Source of the DNA: Nitrospira sp. UBA2083
GTDB lineage: Bacteria > Nitrospirota > Nitrospiria > Nitrospirales > Nitrospiraceae
Length of the DNA stretch: 22,972 nucleotides
Assembly (NCBI GenBank): GCA_002331625.1
Contig: DCZN01000134.1
Location: 2,550-25,521, forward strand
Direction: 5' to 3'
A model generated the notes under the pieces. That model saw nothing but the letters and a program-made list of their open reading frames with translations, did not search any database and was not told the origin of the DNA. A program made the translations under genes and the position numbers. Shown in pieces: positions 1 through 7,914 of this stretch; position 1 is the first letter of the stretch; each line of letters starts with the position of its first letter.

Positions 1-171
1 ATCGAGTGGAGCACAATCCATGTGGGACAGTTGTGGGCCTACAGCCCGCGCATGCCTGTCATTCCGTGGTTGAACATCGGGTTGGCTCCGCTGGCGCAGA
101 TGCTGGTGCTGCCGCCGCTGATTTTCACTCTGCTGGCATGGTGGCACCGCAAGATGGGAAATGACGTATGA
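1..171 (+). CDS. C-terminal end of a membrane protein (partial)
   Basis: Frame 1 is open from the window edge to a TGA at 169-171 and encodes 56 residues, so the 5' part lies outside the window. The visible part contains a Trp/Tyr/Pro-rich loop (GQLWAYSPRMPVIPW) and one long hydrophobic segment (about residues 31-51) ending in WWHRK, a typical positively charged cytoplasmic end. I recognise the general pattern of multi-pass membrane proteins found near metal-resistance genes but cannot assign a family or function. Its stop overlaps the start of the next gene in an ATGA arrangement (168-171), so the two were probably translated together. Being real is likely; identity is unknown. Confidence 0.6.
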   Translation: MEWSTIHVGQLWAYSPRMPVIPWLNIGLAPLAQMLVLPPLIFTLLAWWHRKMGNDV

Positions 172-353
172 ATAGTTTGAAAGATCCGGTCTGTGGCATG
201 AATGTCGTTCCAAAGGAAGCCCAGGTCGCTCTCTATGGAAACCAGAGGTTCTACTTCCGTTCCGACATCTGCCGGGGACGACGCCATGCGGGCTCAATAT
301 TTATTGATCACAACGCCATCCCGAGGGTCGTATACCTGCAAGATCCGCTGTAA
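168..353 (+). pseudogene. YHS-domain protein, C-terminally disrupted
   Basis: The 61-residue product starts with a clear YHS-domain beginning: DPVCGM at residues 6-11, then a beta-strand stretch and FYFRSDIC at about 28-35, equivalent to the YYFCSxxC part of the two YHS domains in the ATPase at 3091-5832. After SDIC the usual helix ([14 protein letters not shown]) is absent and an unrelated sequence runs to a TAA at 351-353. The usual first Cys of the second metal motif is also replaced (FRSDIC instead of FCSxxC). YHS domains are small metal-associated modules in copper and silver systems. Translation is coupled to the upstream membrane gene by an ATGA overlap. The 3' end abuts, convergently and 2 nt away, the stop of copB. 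I read it as a gene cut by a past frameshift or rearrangement near position 275; a divergent intact small protein is the alternative. Confidence 0.5.
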
Positions 354-355
354 CT

Positions 356-1234
356 TCAGAACCACATCCTCAGGCCGACTACGAATCGGATCTGACTCGG
401 ATCTCCATCCTGCCGGCGTACTAACGTCGCCGTTTCACCGAAACTACGGTCGAATGACACCCCGATATAAGGAGCGAATTCTCGCCGAATTTCGTAACGC
501 AGGCGAGCCCCAAACTCAAGATTGTTCAGCCCCGAACCGGTCGTAAACTCTTCGACTTTTTGGATAGCCAGGTTTGTCTCGAATCGACCTTGAAGGATCA
601 GTCGTTGCGTGAACAGAAAATCTTTCGTATATGACAGCCGAGCTGAAACAGCACCACGCTGATCGATGAACAGTGCCGATTCGAACTCATAGTTGTACGG
701 TACAATTCCCTGTAGCCCGATCACCCCCATACCACGCGCCACATTCCCACCACGAAACGATTGTGTTTCCATTCGGACGCCGACCTGAACATCGTAATAC
801 TTCCAGAGGAATCGACCATAGAGCAATTGGAAATCCACATCATAGTCTGCCTTGTACGCGGTATCCCTCTGCCCTTCGCTCTTGAACCAGAGCCGGTTGT
901 GATCGCCGCCATACCAACCTTCGAGATCCCAACGGTAGTCGCTATTGCTGCCCTCTCCGCCCGTACGGGGTCGATACTCGAGAACGTCGACCAACGTGAA
1001 CAGCCGGTGTTCCCGATCCATGACTGGACTGGGCCAGTCCGCTCGCAAAAGTCCATGCACCTGTGATTCGGTTTGCGCCCGATGCGGCGGGGCCAACACA
1101 ACGTTCTCTAAACCGGAAGATCCATGCCCATGCCAAGATTCCGCCGCAACGGTCCCTACGCCCACGCCTATACTCAGGGCACAAACGACAAACCTCCCCC
1201 AGCAGCATTGGATCGTTATCCCCACTGGTCGCAT
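356..1234 (-). CDS. copB: CopB-family outer-membrane copper resistance protein
   Basis: The 292-residue product has an N-terminal signal peptide (hydrophobic core ALSIGVGVGTV, cleavage expected near AA-ES). The mature part is rich in alternating aromatic strands such as the WDLEGWYGGDHNRLWFKSEG region, and the protein ends in MWF, a terminal Phe as in outer-membrane barrels. This fits the CopB/PcoB family (PF05275), which acts in the outer membrane with the periplasmic oxidase CopA to sequester or export copper. The open frame extends upstream to 1336, but that stretch overlaps copA. The ATG at 1234 gives a proper signal peptide and lies 10 nt after the copA stop, so I chose it. Unlike Pseudomonas CopB there is no long Met/His-rich N-terminal repeat; only a short WHGHG follows the signal. 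It is the last gene of the copper run. Confidence 0.85.
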   Translation of the reverse strand: MRPVGITIQCCWGRFVVCALSIGVGVGTVAAESWHGHGSSGLENVVLAPPHRAQTESQVHGLLRADWPSPVMDREHRLFTLVDVLEYRPRTGGEGSNSDYRWDLEGWYGGDHNRLWFKSEGQRDTAYKADYDVDFQLLYGRFLWKYYDVQVGVRMETQSFRGGNVARGMGVIGLQGIVPYNYEFESALFIDQRGAVSARLSYTKDFLFTQRLILQGRFETNLAIQKVEEFTTGSGLNNLEFGARLRYEIRREFAPYIGVSFDRSFGETATLVRRQDGDPSQIRFVVGLRMWF

Positions 1235-1244
1235 CTCTGACTGG

Positions 1245-3062
1245 TTATGGATCCACCTGAACGATGCGGAACATGCCTGCTTCCATATGCAGTAGGAGAT
1301 GGCAGTGAAAAGCCCAAGCCCCTGGTGCATCGGCACTGACGATGACAGACAACCGTTCGGCTGGTTTGACGACGACCGTGTGTTTCCGAGGAAGATACGC
1401 GCCTGATCCGTTTTCGAGGTACATCCACATTCCGTGCAAGTGGAGCGGATGCTCCATCATCGTGTCGTTCACAAAGGTCAGCCGCACTCGTTCGCCGTAC
1501 CGAAACCGAATCGGTTCCGGTGCATCGGAATATGTTTTTCCGTCGAACGACCACATGTAGCGTTGCATATGGCCGGTGAGATGCAACTCCATTTCACGTT
1601 CTGGGGCTCGCTGATCGTGAGAGGGAACAAGGCTCTTTAGGTCAGTGTAGACGAGCACACGTCCAGAGCTCTGTTCAAACCCTCTACCTGGTTCGTGCAT
1701 CCGGTTTTGGGAGTATTCGGCCACTGTTTGGTTACCTGTGCCGTGATCATCAGGACCATGCTTCACCGGCATTGCACCCGGGACCAGTGAGCGGTCTCGG
1801 CCATCCTCTTCCCGACCATATGGCAGTCCTTCTCCGTGTGTCATCCCATGATTCATCGGGGCGCCATGAAGATTCGAGCCGGACGGGGTCATGGTATGGC
1901 CGGCATGACCATTACCATGATCCGCCATCCCCATATCCTCCATGGTTCGGAGCGGACGTATGCGACGTTCAGGAATGTCCCCTTCCATTCCATGGCGAGG
2001 GGCAAGGGTTCCCCGAGCATAGCCGCTCCGGTCCATGGTTTCGGCAAAAATCGTGTAGGCACGATCCTCGATCGGTTGCACAATGACATCGTAGGTTTCG
2101 GCAGGACCGAATCGAAACTCGTCAACAGCAACCGGCAGCACGTTCTGGCCGTCTGCCTGGACTACCGTCATGGTCAGCCCTGGAATGCGTACGTCATAAA
2201 ACGTCATCGCGGCGGCGTTGATGAAGCGCAGCCGCACCCGTTCTCCCGGCCGAAAAAGACCTGTCCAATTGCCCGAGGGTGGCACTCCATTCATCAGATA
2301 CGTGAAGGTCGAGGCCGTGACATCGGCAAAATCCGTCGGATCCATCCGCATCGCGTCCCACACCATATAATTTTGCAGCGCAGGCCAGAATCCCCATCGT
2401 GCTGCATCTGAGATGAACTCGCGTCCATCCCGCTTTTGGAAGTTGTAGTAGCCCGATGATTTTTTGAGTTTATCGAGCATCCTGTCTGCCGACTCGAAGC
2501 TCCACTCCGCGAGCATGACGACATATTCCCGATCATACAGAAAGTCCTCCGGCTCGATCGGATCCAGAATGATCGGTGCATACATGCCTTGTAATTCTTG
2601 CCCGCCGGAGTGGCTGTGATACCAATAGGTTCCGCTTTGTTTGACAGGAAAGTGATACGTAAATGTGGTTCCCGGATGAATGCCACTGAAGCTTACACCA
2701 GGTACCCCGTCCATCTGAGAGGGTAAGAGCAGCCCATGCCAATGAATCGACGTGGTCTCCATCAGCTGATTCGTGACTCGCAGGGTCACCTCCTGCCCCT
2801 CTTTCAAACGGATGAGCGGACCTGGGATGGCCCCATTGATCGTTGTGGCGATCCCGGTTTTCCCACCTACGGTAAAGGACTGTTCGCGGATCACGAGATC
2901 AATCGACTCACCGCTCAGCGGTGAAATTGCTGGATCGAGCCGAGCCGCTGGTGACAATGGATGGCTCGCACAGGAGGGAAGGAGCGGTTGGAGCGCGGCA
3001 AGCAGCCCCAACGCTCCTACTCGCTTCAGCAGCAGACGCCTTGAAATGACCTCGTCATTCAT
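1245..3062 (-). CDS. copA: CopA-type periplasmic multicopper oxidase
   Basis: The 605-residue product is a multicopper oxidase of the CopA/PcoA type, which oxidises or sequesters Cu(I) in the periplasm. All four copper-binding blocks are visible: HWHG at 107-110, HSH at 149-151, HPLHLHG at 538-544 and HCHLLLHMEAGM at 586-597, the last with the type-1 Cys587 and axial Met597. The N-terminus carries a twin-arginine signal (SRRLLLKRVG), fitting export of a folded, copper-loaded enzyme; a Cys in LPSCAS could also serve as a lipobox. Between domains 2 and 3 (about residues 370-450) is a Met/His-rich insert with motifs such as MEDMGMADHG and MNHGMTHGEG, likely an extra copper-binding region. It lies 28 nt downstream of the ATPase gene and 10 nt upstream of copB on the same strand. 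Confidence 0.93.
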   Translation of the reverse strand: MNDEVISRRLLLKRVGALGLLAALQPLLPSCASHPLSPAARLDPAISPLSGESIDLVIREQSFTVGGKTGIATTINGAIPGPLIRLKEGQEVTLRVTNQLMETTSIHWHGLLLPSQMDGVPGVSFSGIHPGTTFTYHFPVKQSGTYWYHSHSGGQELQGMYAPIILDPIEPEDFLYDREYVVMLAEWSFESADRMLDKLKKSSGYYNFQKRDGREFISDAARWGFWPALQNYMVWDAMRMDPTDFADVTASTFTYLMNGVPPSGNWTGLFRPGERVRLRFINAAAMTFYDVRIPGLTMTVVQADGQNVLPVAVDEFRFGPAETYDVIVQPIEDRAYTIFAETMDRSGYARGTLAPRHGMEGDIPERRIRPLRTMEDMGMADHGNGHAGHTMTPSGSNLHGAPMNHGMTHGEGLPYGREEDGRDRSLVPGAMPVKHGPDDHGTGNQTVAEYSQNRMHEPGRGFEQSSGRVLVYTDLKSLVPSHDQRAPEREMELHLTGHMQRYMWSFDGKTYSDAPEPIRFRYGERVRLTFVNDTMMEHPLHLHGMWMYLENGSGAYLPRKHTVVVKPAERLSVIVSADAPGAWAFHCHLLLHMEAGMFRIVQVDP

Positions 3063-3090
3063 ATCAGAGCGCGTCGAAACCTGGAAATTA

Positions 3091-5832
3091 TTAGAGAGCC
3101 AATCGTCTCAACCGGAGCGCATTCGCGATGACCGACACAGAACTGAAGGTCATCGCAGCACTCGCAATCATGGGGCTCAGGAGGACCCCGAAGATCGGGT
3201 AGAGCACCCCGGCGGCAATAGGAACTCCCACAACATTGTAGATAAACGCGAAGAAGAGGTTTTGCCGGATGTTCTTCATCGTTCCGCGGCTCAAGCGCCG
3301 GGCCCGCGCGATGGCTCGGAGATCGCCCTTCACCAGTGTCACGCCCGCGCTTTCCATCGCCACATCGGTGCCGGTTCCCATGGCGATTCCCACCTGAGCT
3401 TGCGCCAGAGCCGGTGCATCGTTGATTCCATCTCCCGCCATGGCCACGACGTGTCCTTCTGATTGGAGCCGCTTGATCACCGCTGCCTTTTGATCGGGCA
3501 ACACGTCGGCCTGCACCTCGTCAATCCGGAGCCGACGCGCCACCGCCTCGGCGGTTGTCCGGTTGTCGCCGGTCAGCATCACAAGCCGCAGCCCTTCACG
3601 ATGCAACAGGTCGATGGCCTCAGGAGTGGTGGACTTGACCGGATCAGCCACACCCAGCAGCCCTGCCGGCTTGCCGTCGATCGCTGCGAACATGACGGTC
3701 TGCCCTTCCTGCCGTAACGGTTCGGCCTGGGCCTTCAACTGCGATGTATCCACGTTCAGTTCAGTGAGAAACGGCATCGTGCCAATCGCCACGACATGCC
3801 CCTCAACTGTGCCGGTCACTCCCTTGCCTGTGAGCGAACGAAAGTCCTGTGCCTTGGCCGGAACAAGTCCCTTCTCGCGAGCACCAGCTACGATCGCGGC
3901 TGCCAATGGATGTTCGCTGTTCTGTTCCAGGCCGGCGGTGAATCGGAGCAACTCCGCCTCGCTGACACTCGGTAATGAAGTGACCGTCAAGAGACGAGGC
4001 TTCCCTTCCGTCAACGTGCCGGTCTTATCCACCACGAGGACATCCACCTTGGCTAACGTCTCCAACGCCTCAGCATTGCGGATCAGCACGCCGGCTGTCG
4101 CCCCTCGGCCGGTGCCGACCATGATCGACATCGGCGTCGCAAGCCCTAGTGCACAAGGACAGGCAATGATCAACACCGCGACAGCGTTGAGTAAGGCATA
4201 CGCCATCCTCGGCTCCGGTCCATAAAGCGCCCAGATCACAAAGGTGATAGCAGCCACCAGCATGACAACCGGCACAAAGTAGGCTGCCACGACATCGGCC
4301 AACCGCTGAATCGGCGCACGGGTACGCTGAGCCTCACTGACCATCCGCACAATTTGCGAGAGCAATGTCTCCCGACCAACTCGCTCGGCCCGCATGACAA
4401 AGCTTCCGGTTCCATTGACGGTCGCACCCACGACCTTCTGACCCGGCTGCTTCTCCACTGGAATGGACTCACCGGTCACCATCGACTCATCAACAGCACT
4501 CGAACCCTCCTGCACCACACCGTCCACGGGAATCTTTTCACCTGGCCGGACCCGTAACCGATCACCGACCTGAACCTGTTCCAACACGATATCTTCTTCC
4601 CGGCCATCGGGTCGAACGATACGCGCGGTTTTTGGTACAAGCCCTAACAGAGATTTCAATGCGCTGCTGGTCCGGCTACGAGCCCGCAGCTCCAACACCT
4701 GTCCCAAAAGAACAAGCGCGATGATGGCCACCGCCGGTTCGAAGTAGACGGCGAGTTCTCCGCCATGACCACGGAAGGAATCAGGGAACAGGTCTGGCGT
4801 AAGAGTGGCGGCGACGCTATAGAGATAGGCGGCGCCGGTACCGAGACCGATGAGAGTAAACATATTCAGGTGGCGATTGACGATCGAGAACCAGGCCCGT
4901 TCGAAGAGCGGCCAACCGATCCAGAGCACGACCGGAGTGGCCAGCAGGAACTGAAACCAGACTAATGCTCTTCCGGAAAAGAGATGCTGTAACGGCTGAC
5001 CCGGCAGCATCTCGGAAATCATCAACGCCAGAATGGGCAACCCAAGAACGACGCTCCGCCAAAACCGGCGCGTCATATCCTCCAATTCAGGATTGCTTTC
5101 CTCCACCGTCACTGTACGCTGCTCTAACGCCATTCCACAGATTGGACAGGTCCCTGGCGCTGACTGCACGATCTCCGGATGCATGGGGCAGGTATATTCC
5201 GTGCGTGTGCCCGCAACCGTGACATCGGCCGGTTCCAATGCCATGCCACAGACAGGACATGCCCCGGGCTTGGACTCCAGCACTTCTGGGTCCATTGGAC
5301 AGACATACTTCACAGCTTCACCAACCGGGACAGATGTCGGCTTCGGCTGACGTTGCTCAGGAGGGATGAGGTAATAGTCCGGCTCGGCACGAAACTTTTC
5401 GAGACATCTGGTGGCACAGAAATAATATTTTTTGCCGCCATACTCGTATGAACCGGCCGCCGTGGCAGGCTGGACTGTCATCCTGCAGACAGGGTCTATC
5501 TCACCCTGGTGAGCCGGCTGCATCATTGGGAGGGATTTCCGGGGGGAAGGCATAGAGGTGACATTCAGCGGCTTTTTATTGAGCGCCTTCTCTGGATCGG
5601 ATCGAAACCGTCCCAGGCAAGAGGCGGAGCAAAAATAATAGGTCTTGCCCTTATACTCATACTGACCAGCCGCTCTCGTCGGATCGACGGTCATCCCACA
5701 AATGGGATCAATCTCAGCCTTTTCCTGAGTCTGTGAAGATGTCCGATGGTCTTGATGATTCTCGTTCTCGTTCATGTGGTCCTGTCCTGTATGCGGCCTC
5801 CCACAACAGCCGCTCGACAATTGATTAACCAT
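3091..5832 (-). CDS. Copper-translocating P1B-type ATPase with two YHS and two heavy-metal-binding domains
   Basis: This 913-residue inner-membrane pump exports Cu(I) or Ag(I) using ATP. The N-terminal 240 residues hold two YHS domains (about 42-85 and 112-155) and two CPMDPE/CPMHPE...CPVCGM heavy-metal-binding domains (about 177-200 and 214-236) in place of the usual CxxC domains. The core shows the TGES actuator loop near 454, the metal-site CPC at 558-560, the phosphorylated Asp602 in [17 protein letters not shown] in the nucleotide domain and GDGINDAPA near the end. The second YHS domain reads DPVCRM instead of DPVCGM. The ATG at 5832 has a clear AAAGGAG ribosome site 7-8 nt upstream. It lies 171 nt downstream of the sigma factor gene, and copA and copB follow it, so it is the transport part of the copper operon. 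Confidence 0.94.
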   Translation of the reverse strand: MVNQLSSGCCGRPHTGQDHMNENENHQDHRTSSQTQEKAEIDPICGMTVDPTRAAGQYEYKGKTYYFCSASCLGRFRSDPEKALNKKPLNVTSMPSPRKSLPMMQPAHQGEIDPVCRMTVQPATAAGSYEYGGKKYYFCATRCLEKFRAEPDYYLIPPEQRQPKPTSVPVGEAVKYVCPMDPEVLESKPGACPVCGMALEPADVTVAGTRTEYTCPMHPEIVQSAPGTCPICGMALEQRTVTVEESNPELEDMTRRFWRSVVLGLPILALMISEMLPGQPLQHLFSGRALVWFQFLLATPVVLWIGWPLFERAWFSIVNRHLNMFTLIGLGTGAAYLYSVAATLTPDLFPDSFRGHGGELAVYFEPAVAIIALVLLGQVLELRARSRTSSALKSLLGLVPKTARIVRPDGREEDIVLEQVQVGDRLRVRPGEKIPVDGVVQEGSSAVDESMVTGESIPVEKQPGQKVVGATVNGTGSFVMRAERVGRETLLSQIVRMVSEAQRTRAPIQRLADVVAAYFVPVVMLVAAITFVIWALYGPEPRMAYALLNAVAVLIIACPCALGLATPMSIMVGTGRGATAGVLIRNAEALETLAKVDVLVVDKTGTLTEGKPRLLTVTSLPSVSEAELLRFTAGLEQNSEHPLAAAIVAGAREKGLVPAKAQDFRSLTGKGVTGTVEGHVVAIGTMPFLTELNVDTSQLKAQAEPLRQEGQTVMFAAIDGKPAGLLGVADPVKSTTPEAIDLLHREGLRLVMLTGDNRTTAEAVARRLRIDEVQADVLPDQKAAVIKRLQSEGHVVAMAGDGINDAPALAQAQVGIAMGTGTDVAMESAGVTLVKGDLRAIARARRLSRGTMKNIRQNLFFAFIYNVVGVPIAAGVLYPIFGVLLSPMIASAAMTFSSVSVIANALRLRRLAL

Positions 5833-6003
5833 CTCGCTGCTCCTTTCATTGTATCCGGTACGGCAACGTATTGTCGCGTTCAGTCATACAGACGGAGCAA
5901 GTGCACAAACATTACAGGCACCACGGTGGACACAATGATTATTTGAAACTGGTAAAAAACCGAGGAGGAAGCGATGAAAGAAGGTCTGTCAGCGTATCAA
6001 GGG
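5833..6003 (-). promoter_or_regulatory. Gap upstream of the copper ATPase with a possible ECF-type promoter
   Basis: This 171-bp gap separates the sigma factor stop from the ATPase start. On the minus strand it contains TGTAATG (plus-strand positions 5916-5910) and, 15 nt further, CGTC (5894-5891). That arrangement resembles ECF sigma factor promoters, which often pair a GTAA/GAAC -35 with a CGT -10. It would place the transcript start near 5885, about 52 nt before the ATPase ATG. No sigma-70 promoter of comparable quality was seen. The assignment is a guess from one site, because the recognition sequence of this sigma factor is unknown. Confidence 0.25.
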
Positions 6004-6075
6004 CTATTCGCACTGGCAGTCGAGGCAGCCATGTTGACTGCAAATTCCGCAGCCTTCTTCAAGAACAGCTCGTAA
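5974..6075 (+). CDS. Candidate 33-residue small ORF with strong ribosome site
   Basis: On the plus strand a near-perfect Shine-Dalgarno sequence, GAGGAGG at 5962-5968, is followed after 5 nt by ATG at 5974. The reading frame gives 33 residues (MKEGLSAYQGLFALAVEAAM..., ending FFKNSS) and stops at TAA 6073-6075. It overlaps the 3' end of the sigma factor gene in antisense, so most of its sequence is constrained by that gene. It may be the surviving start of a lost gene or a real small protein; I recognise no family. The ribosome site is the only solid support. Confidence 0.25.
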   Translation: MKEGLSAYQGLFALAVEAAMLTANSAAFFKNSS

Positions 6076-6558
6076 CGATTGGCGAGCTCTATGTAGACGA
6101 ACCGTGAGGTTGTTCCGCGATATCTTGAGGTCTTTCGCAACGTGTTCCGGTGATTCGCCATTGAGATCGATACGTTTGATGAGTTCCGCATAATTACCAT
6201 GAAGACTCGGAAGAAGACGGTGGAGGCAGGCGCAGGCAGTCGCCTGCACTTCGTCAGGTGGCGGCTCCAGATGGTCACCCGAGATGGTCAGTTCTCGTAG
6301 AAAGGCTTCATTCCGACGAGCTTCTGCTCCATGGGACCGATAGTAATCGGCCACCGTATGGCGAAGGATGCGGTAGAACCAGGCGAGCGCACTTTCCTCA
6401 TTGTGCAATGAATGAGCGGAGGCGACCGCTCGAGTGAGGCTTTGCTGCAGAATATCGTCCACGAGGGCTTCTTCGCCCACTCGACGGCGAACGAAATTCC
6501 TGAAGACCGATTCATCCTCCAGAAGGCGTTGCATGATCTCGTGCGCCTTCTCCACCAT
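6004..6558 (-). CDS. ECF-family RNA polymerase sigma factor with C-terminal cysteine-rich tail
   Basis: The product is about 184 residues. Region 2 is visible (VDDILQQSLTRAV...ALAWFYRILRHTVADYYR), followed by a linker and a region 4 helix-turn-helix (ESPEHVAKDLKISRNNLTVRLHRARQSLR). It directs RNA polymerase to a small promoter set. After region 4 there is a short tail, CGICSQHGCLDCQCE, with five cysteines spaced C-x2-C-x4-C-x2-C-x-C. The linker adds another two (CAC). Such tails are known from CorE-type sigma factors, which sense copper or cadmium directly and need no anti-sigma factor; none is encoded nearby. A GTG at 6561 is also possible, but the ATG at 6558 has AGGA 9 nt upstream. It lies 16 nt after the thiol-disulfide protein and upstream of the copper ATPase, so control of this operon is the natural inference. 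Confidence 0.9.
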   Translation of the reverse strand: MVEKAHEIMQRLLEDESVFRNFVRRRVGEEALVDDILQQSLTRAVASAHSLHNEESALAWFYRILRHTVADYYRSHGAEARRNEAFLRELTISGDHLEPPPDEVQATACACLHRLLPSLHGNYAELIKRIDLNGESPEHVAKDLKISRNNLTVRLHRARQSLRAVLEEGCGICSQHGCLDCQCE

Positions 6559-6574
6559 CACAAGTTGTCCTTTC

Positions 6575-7231
6575 TTATTTCTTCATGTCGGCTTCCAAGA
6601 TGCTCCGAATGATGGTGATCACATTCTCCGGTGTCATATTCACACCATCGACCTTAATGTTTCCATCCAGCAAGAGCGAGGGCGTGGACGACACCTTGAT
6701 CCGCTCACCCCAACGGCGGCCCTCTTCGAATAACCTGGCCGGCTTGCCGCTTTCCATCCCAGCTTCGAACGCCGCGACGTCCAAGCCGACTTCTTTGATC
6801 AGCAGCGATCGAATCGACCGATCCAACACCCCGTCGAGCTTTTCTTTGTGGATGGTGCGAAACAACACGGTTTTCATGTGATCGCCTTTCCCCATCATCT
6901 TGGCCTGCTCGTACATATCGAACGGGGTCGGCAGCTTTCCTGGGATAACGGGAAATCCCATCATCGTAATCTCCACCTTGTTGCCGAACTCTTTTTGAAG
7001 TAACGGCACTCCGGTCTCTTCGAAATGATGGCAGTGTGGGCAATAGAAGTCCGCAAACTCGATGACTTTCACCTTGCCGGGTTGATGGGTCGACGGTTCA
7101 TCCTTCAGGATCTCAAACTTGCCCTTCAGCTCCAGCTTCGCCGCCTGCACGTTCGCCGGTGCATTGAGTAACCCCATCATTCCCATGGCGAGCAACCCCA
7201 CTTTCCACATCGATATCAGCGAACCATTCAT
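6575..7231 (-). CDS. Secreted DsbA/DsbC-like thiol-disulfide protein
   Basis: The 218-residue product has a signal peptide (cleavage expected after VQA, residue 30) and a thioredoxin-fold domain. The active site is CPHC at 64-67, the DsbA-type motif, and there is a cis-proline loop STPSLLLDG near the C-terminus. It is expected to form or shuffle disulfides in the periplasm. The length and the insertion between the CPHC and cis-Pro parts fit the DsbA family. The ATG at 7231 has an excellent AAAGGAG ribosome site 7 nt upstream. It is the first gene of the copper run and is followed after 16 nt by the sigma factor. Its role may be keeping cysteine-containing copper proteins correctly oxidised; that part is inference. 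Confidence 0.9.
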   Translation of the reverse strand: MNGSLISMWKVGLLAMGMMGLLNAPANVQAAKLELKGKFEILKDEPSTHQPGKVKVIEFADFYCPHCHHFEETGVPLLQKEFGNKVEITMMGFPVIPGKLPTPFDMYEQAKMMGKGDHMKTVLFRTIHKEKLDGVLDRSIRSLLIKEVGLDVAAFEAGMESGKPARLFEEGRRWGERIKVSSTPSLLLDGNIKVDGVNMTPENVITIIRSILEADMKK

Positions 7232-7258
7232 TTCCTACTCCTTTCTAGATAAGTAAAC

Positions 7259-7311
7259 GAGGTCCATTATAGCGGATGGAGGGTGCGCATGCGCTTTGTT
7301 ATAATGGGGCC
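7259..7311. promoter_or_regulatory. Divergent promoter region with central palindrome
   Basis: Between the divergent dsbA-like and slp-like genes there are two TATAAT hexamers: one on the minus strand at 7271-7266 and one on the plus strand at 7300-7305. The plus copy is extended (TGT before TATAAT, 7297-7299). Neither has a good -35 box. A perfect 10-bp palindrome, GCGCATGCGC, sits between them at 7285-7294, covering the -35 zone of the minus promoter and the spacer of the plus promoter, as expected for a shared operator. Predicted starts are near 7259 (minus) and 7312 (plus). Confidence 0.5.
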
Positions 7312-7857
7312 ATGCGCTGGCCCTCCTTGATCGGTTTCGGTTCCGCATATGCCCTCCTTGCGGGCTGTGCCGCACTTGGTGGCCAGGGCGGGACACTACC
7401 CTCCGGCCCGCCTCTCCTTAGTTTTGAACAGGTCAAAGCGGCTCCCGAATCATATAAGGGACAACCCGTGACTTTCGGCGGGAAAGTGCTCAGCGCACGT
7501 CGGCTCAAAGAGGGCACCAGAATTGAAATCCTCCAATTGCCGCTGACTCGCTCCGATCAACCGACCCTGGACCTCGAACAAACACAAGGTCGGTTCGTGG
7601 CGCTGCGGAAAGAATTTCTTGATCCGGCAACGATCCCCCCTGGTACGTTCATCACCGTCACCGGAGAGATCATGGGTTCCATGACCTTACCGCTCGATGA
7701 GACGGAGTACACCTACCCACTGCTGCGCGTCAATACGCTACGGGTCTGGAGTGATCACTACGATGAACCACCCCGCATTCGCCGGCCCATCGGCCCCGGT
7801 CCCTATTGGGGCCCCTACTGGTCACCTTACTGGTACCCCTGGCCCTACTATTGGTGA
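7312..7857 (+). CDS. Slp-family outer-membrane lipoprotein
   Basis: The 181-residue product begins with a lipoprotein signal, MRWPSLIGFGSAYALLAGC, with the lipobox LLAGC and lipidated Cys19. The body matches the Slp family (PF03843): SFEQVKAAPESYKGQPVTFGGKVL near the start, then the motif with IEILQLPL and a QGRFVALRKEFLDP segment. Slp proteins are outer-membrane lipoproteins of starvation and stress conditions with no defined biochemical role. The tail is unusual, with repeated PYW/PYWxP units ending WPYYW, rich in Trp, Tyr and Pro. The open frame extends upstream to 7276, but the ATG at 7312 gives the correct lipoprotein signal. It coincides with the predicted transcript start, so the mRNA may be leaderless. 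Confidence 0.85.
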   Translation: MRWPSLIGFGSAYALLAGCAALGGQGGTLPSGPPLLSFEQVKAAPESYKGQPVTFGGKVLSARRLKEGTRIEILQLPLTRSDQPTLDLEQTQGRFVALRKEFLDPATIPPGTFITVTGEIMGSMTLPLDETEYTYPLLRVNTLRVWSDHYDEPPRIRRPIGPGPYWGPYWSPYWYPWPYYW

Positions 7858-7914
7858 GCTTTCTCTGAAGACTCACGCACACGAAACCCGTTTTCTGGAG
7901 AAATACCGAAGGAC

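Noticed and set aside
39..287. An 82-codon minus-strand frame across the left edge
   Set aside because: It overlaps the membrane-protein tail and the YHS start, which have better support, and shows no recognisable motif.
328..333. A third GTATAC core near the YHS gene
   Set aside because: The flanking bases do not extend the palindrome to TTGTATACAA, and it is far from the ureide genes.
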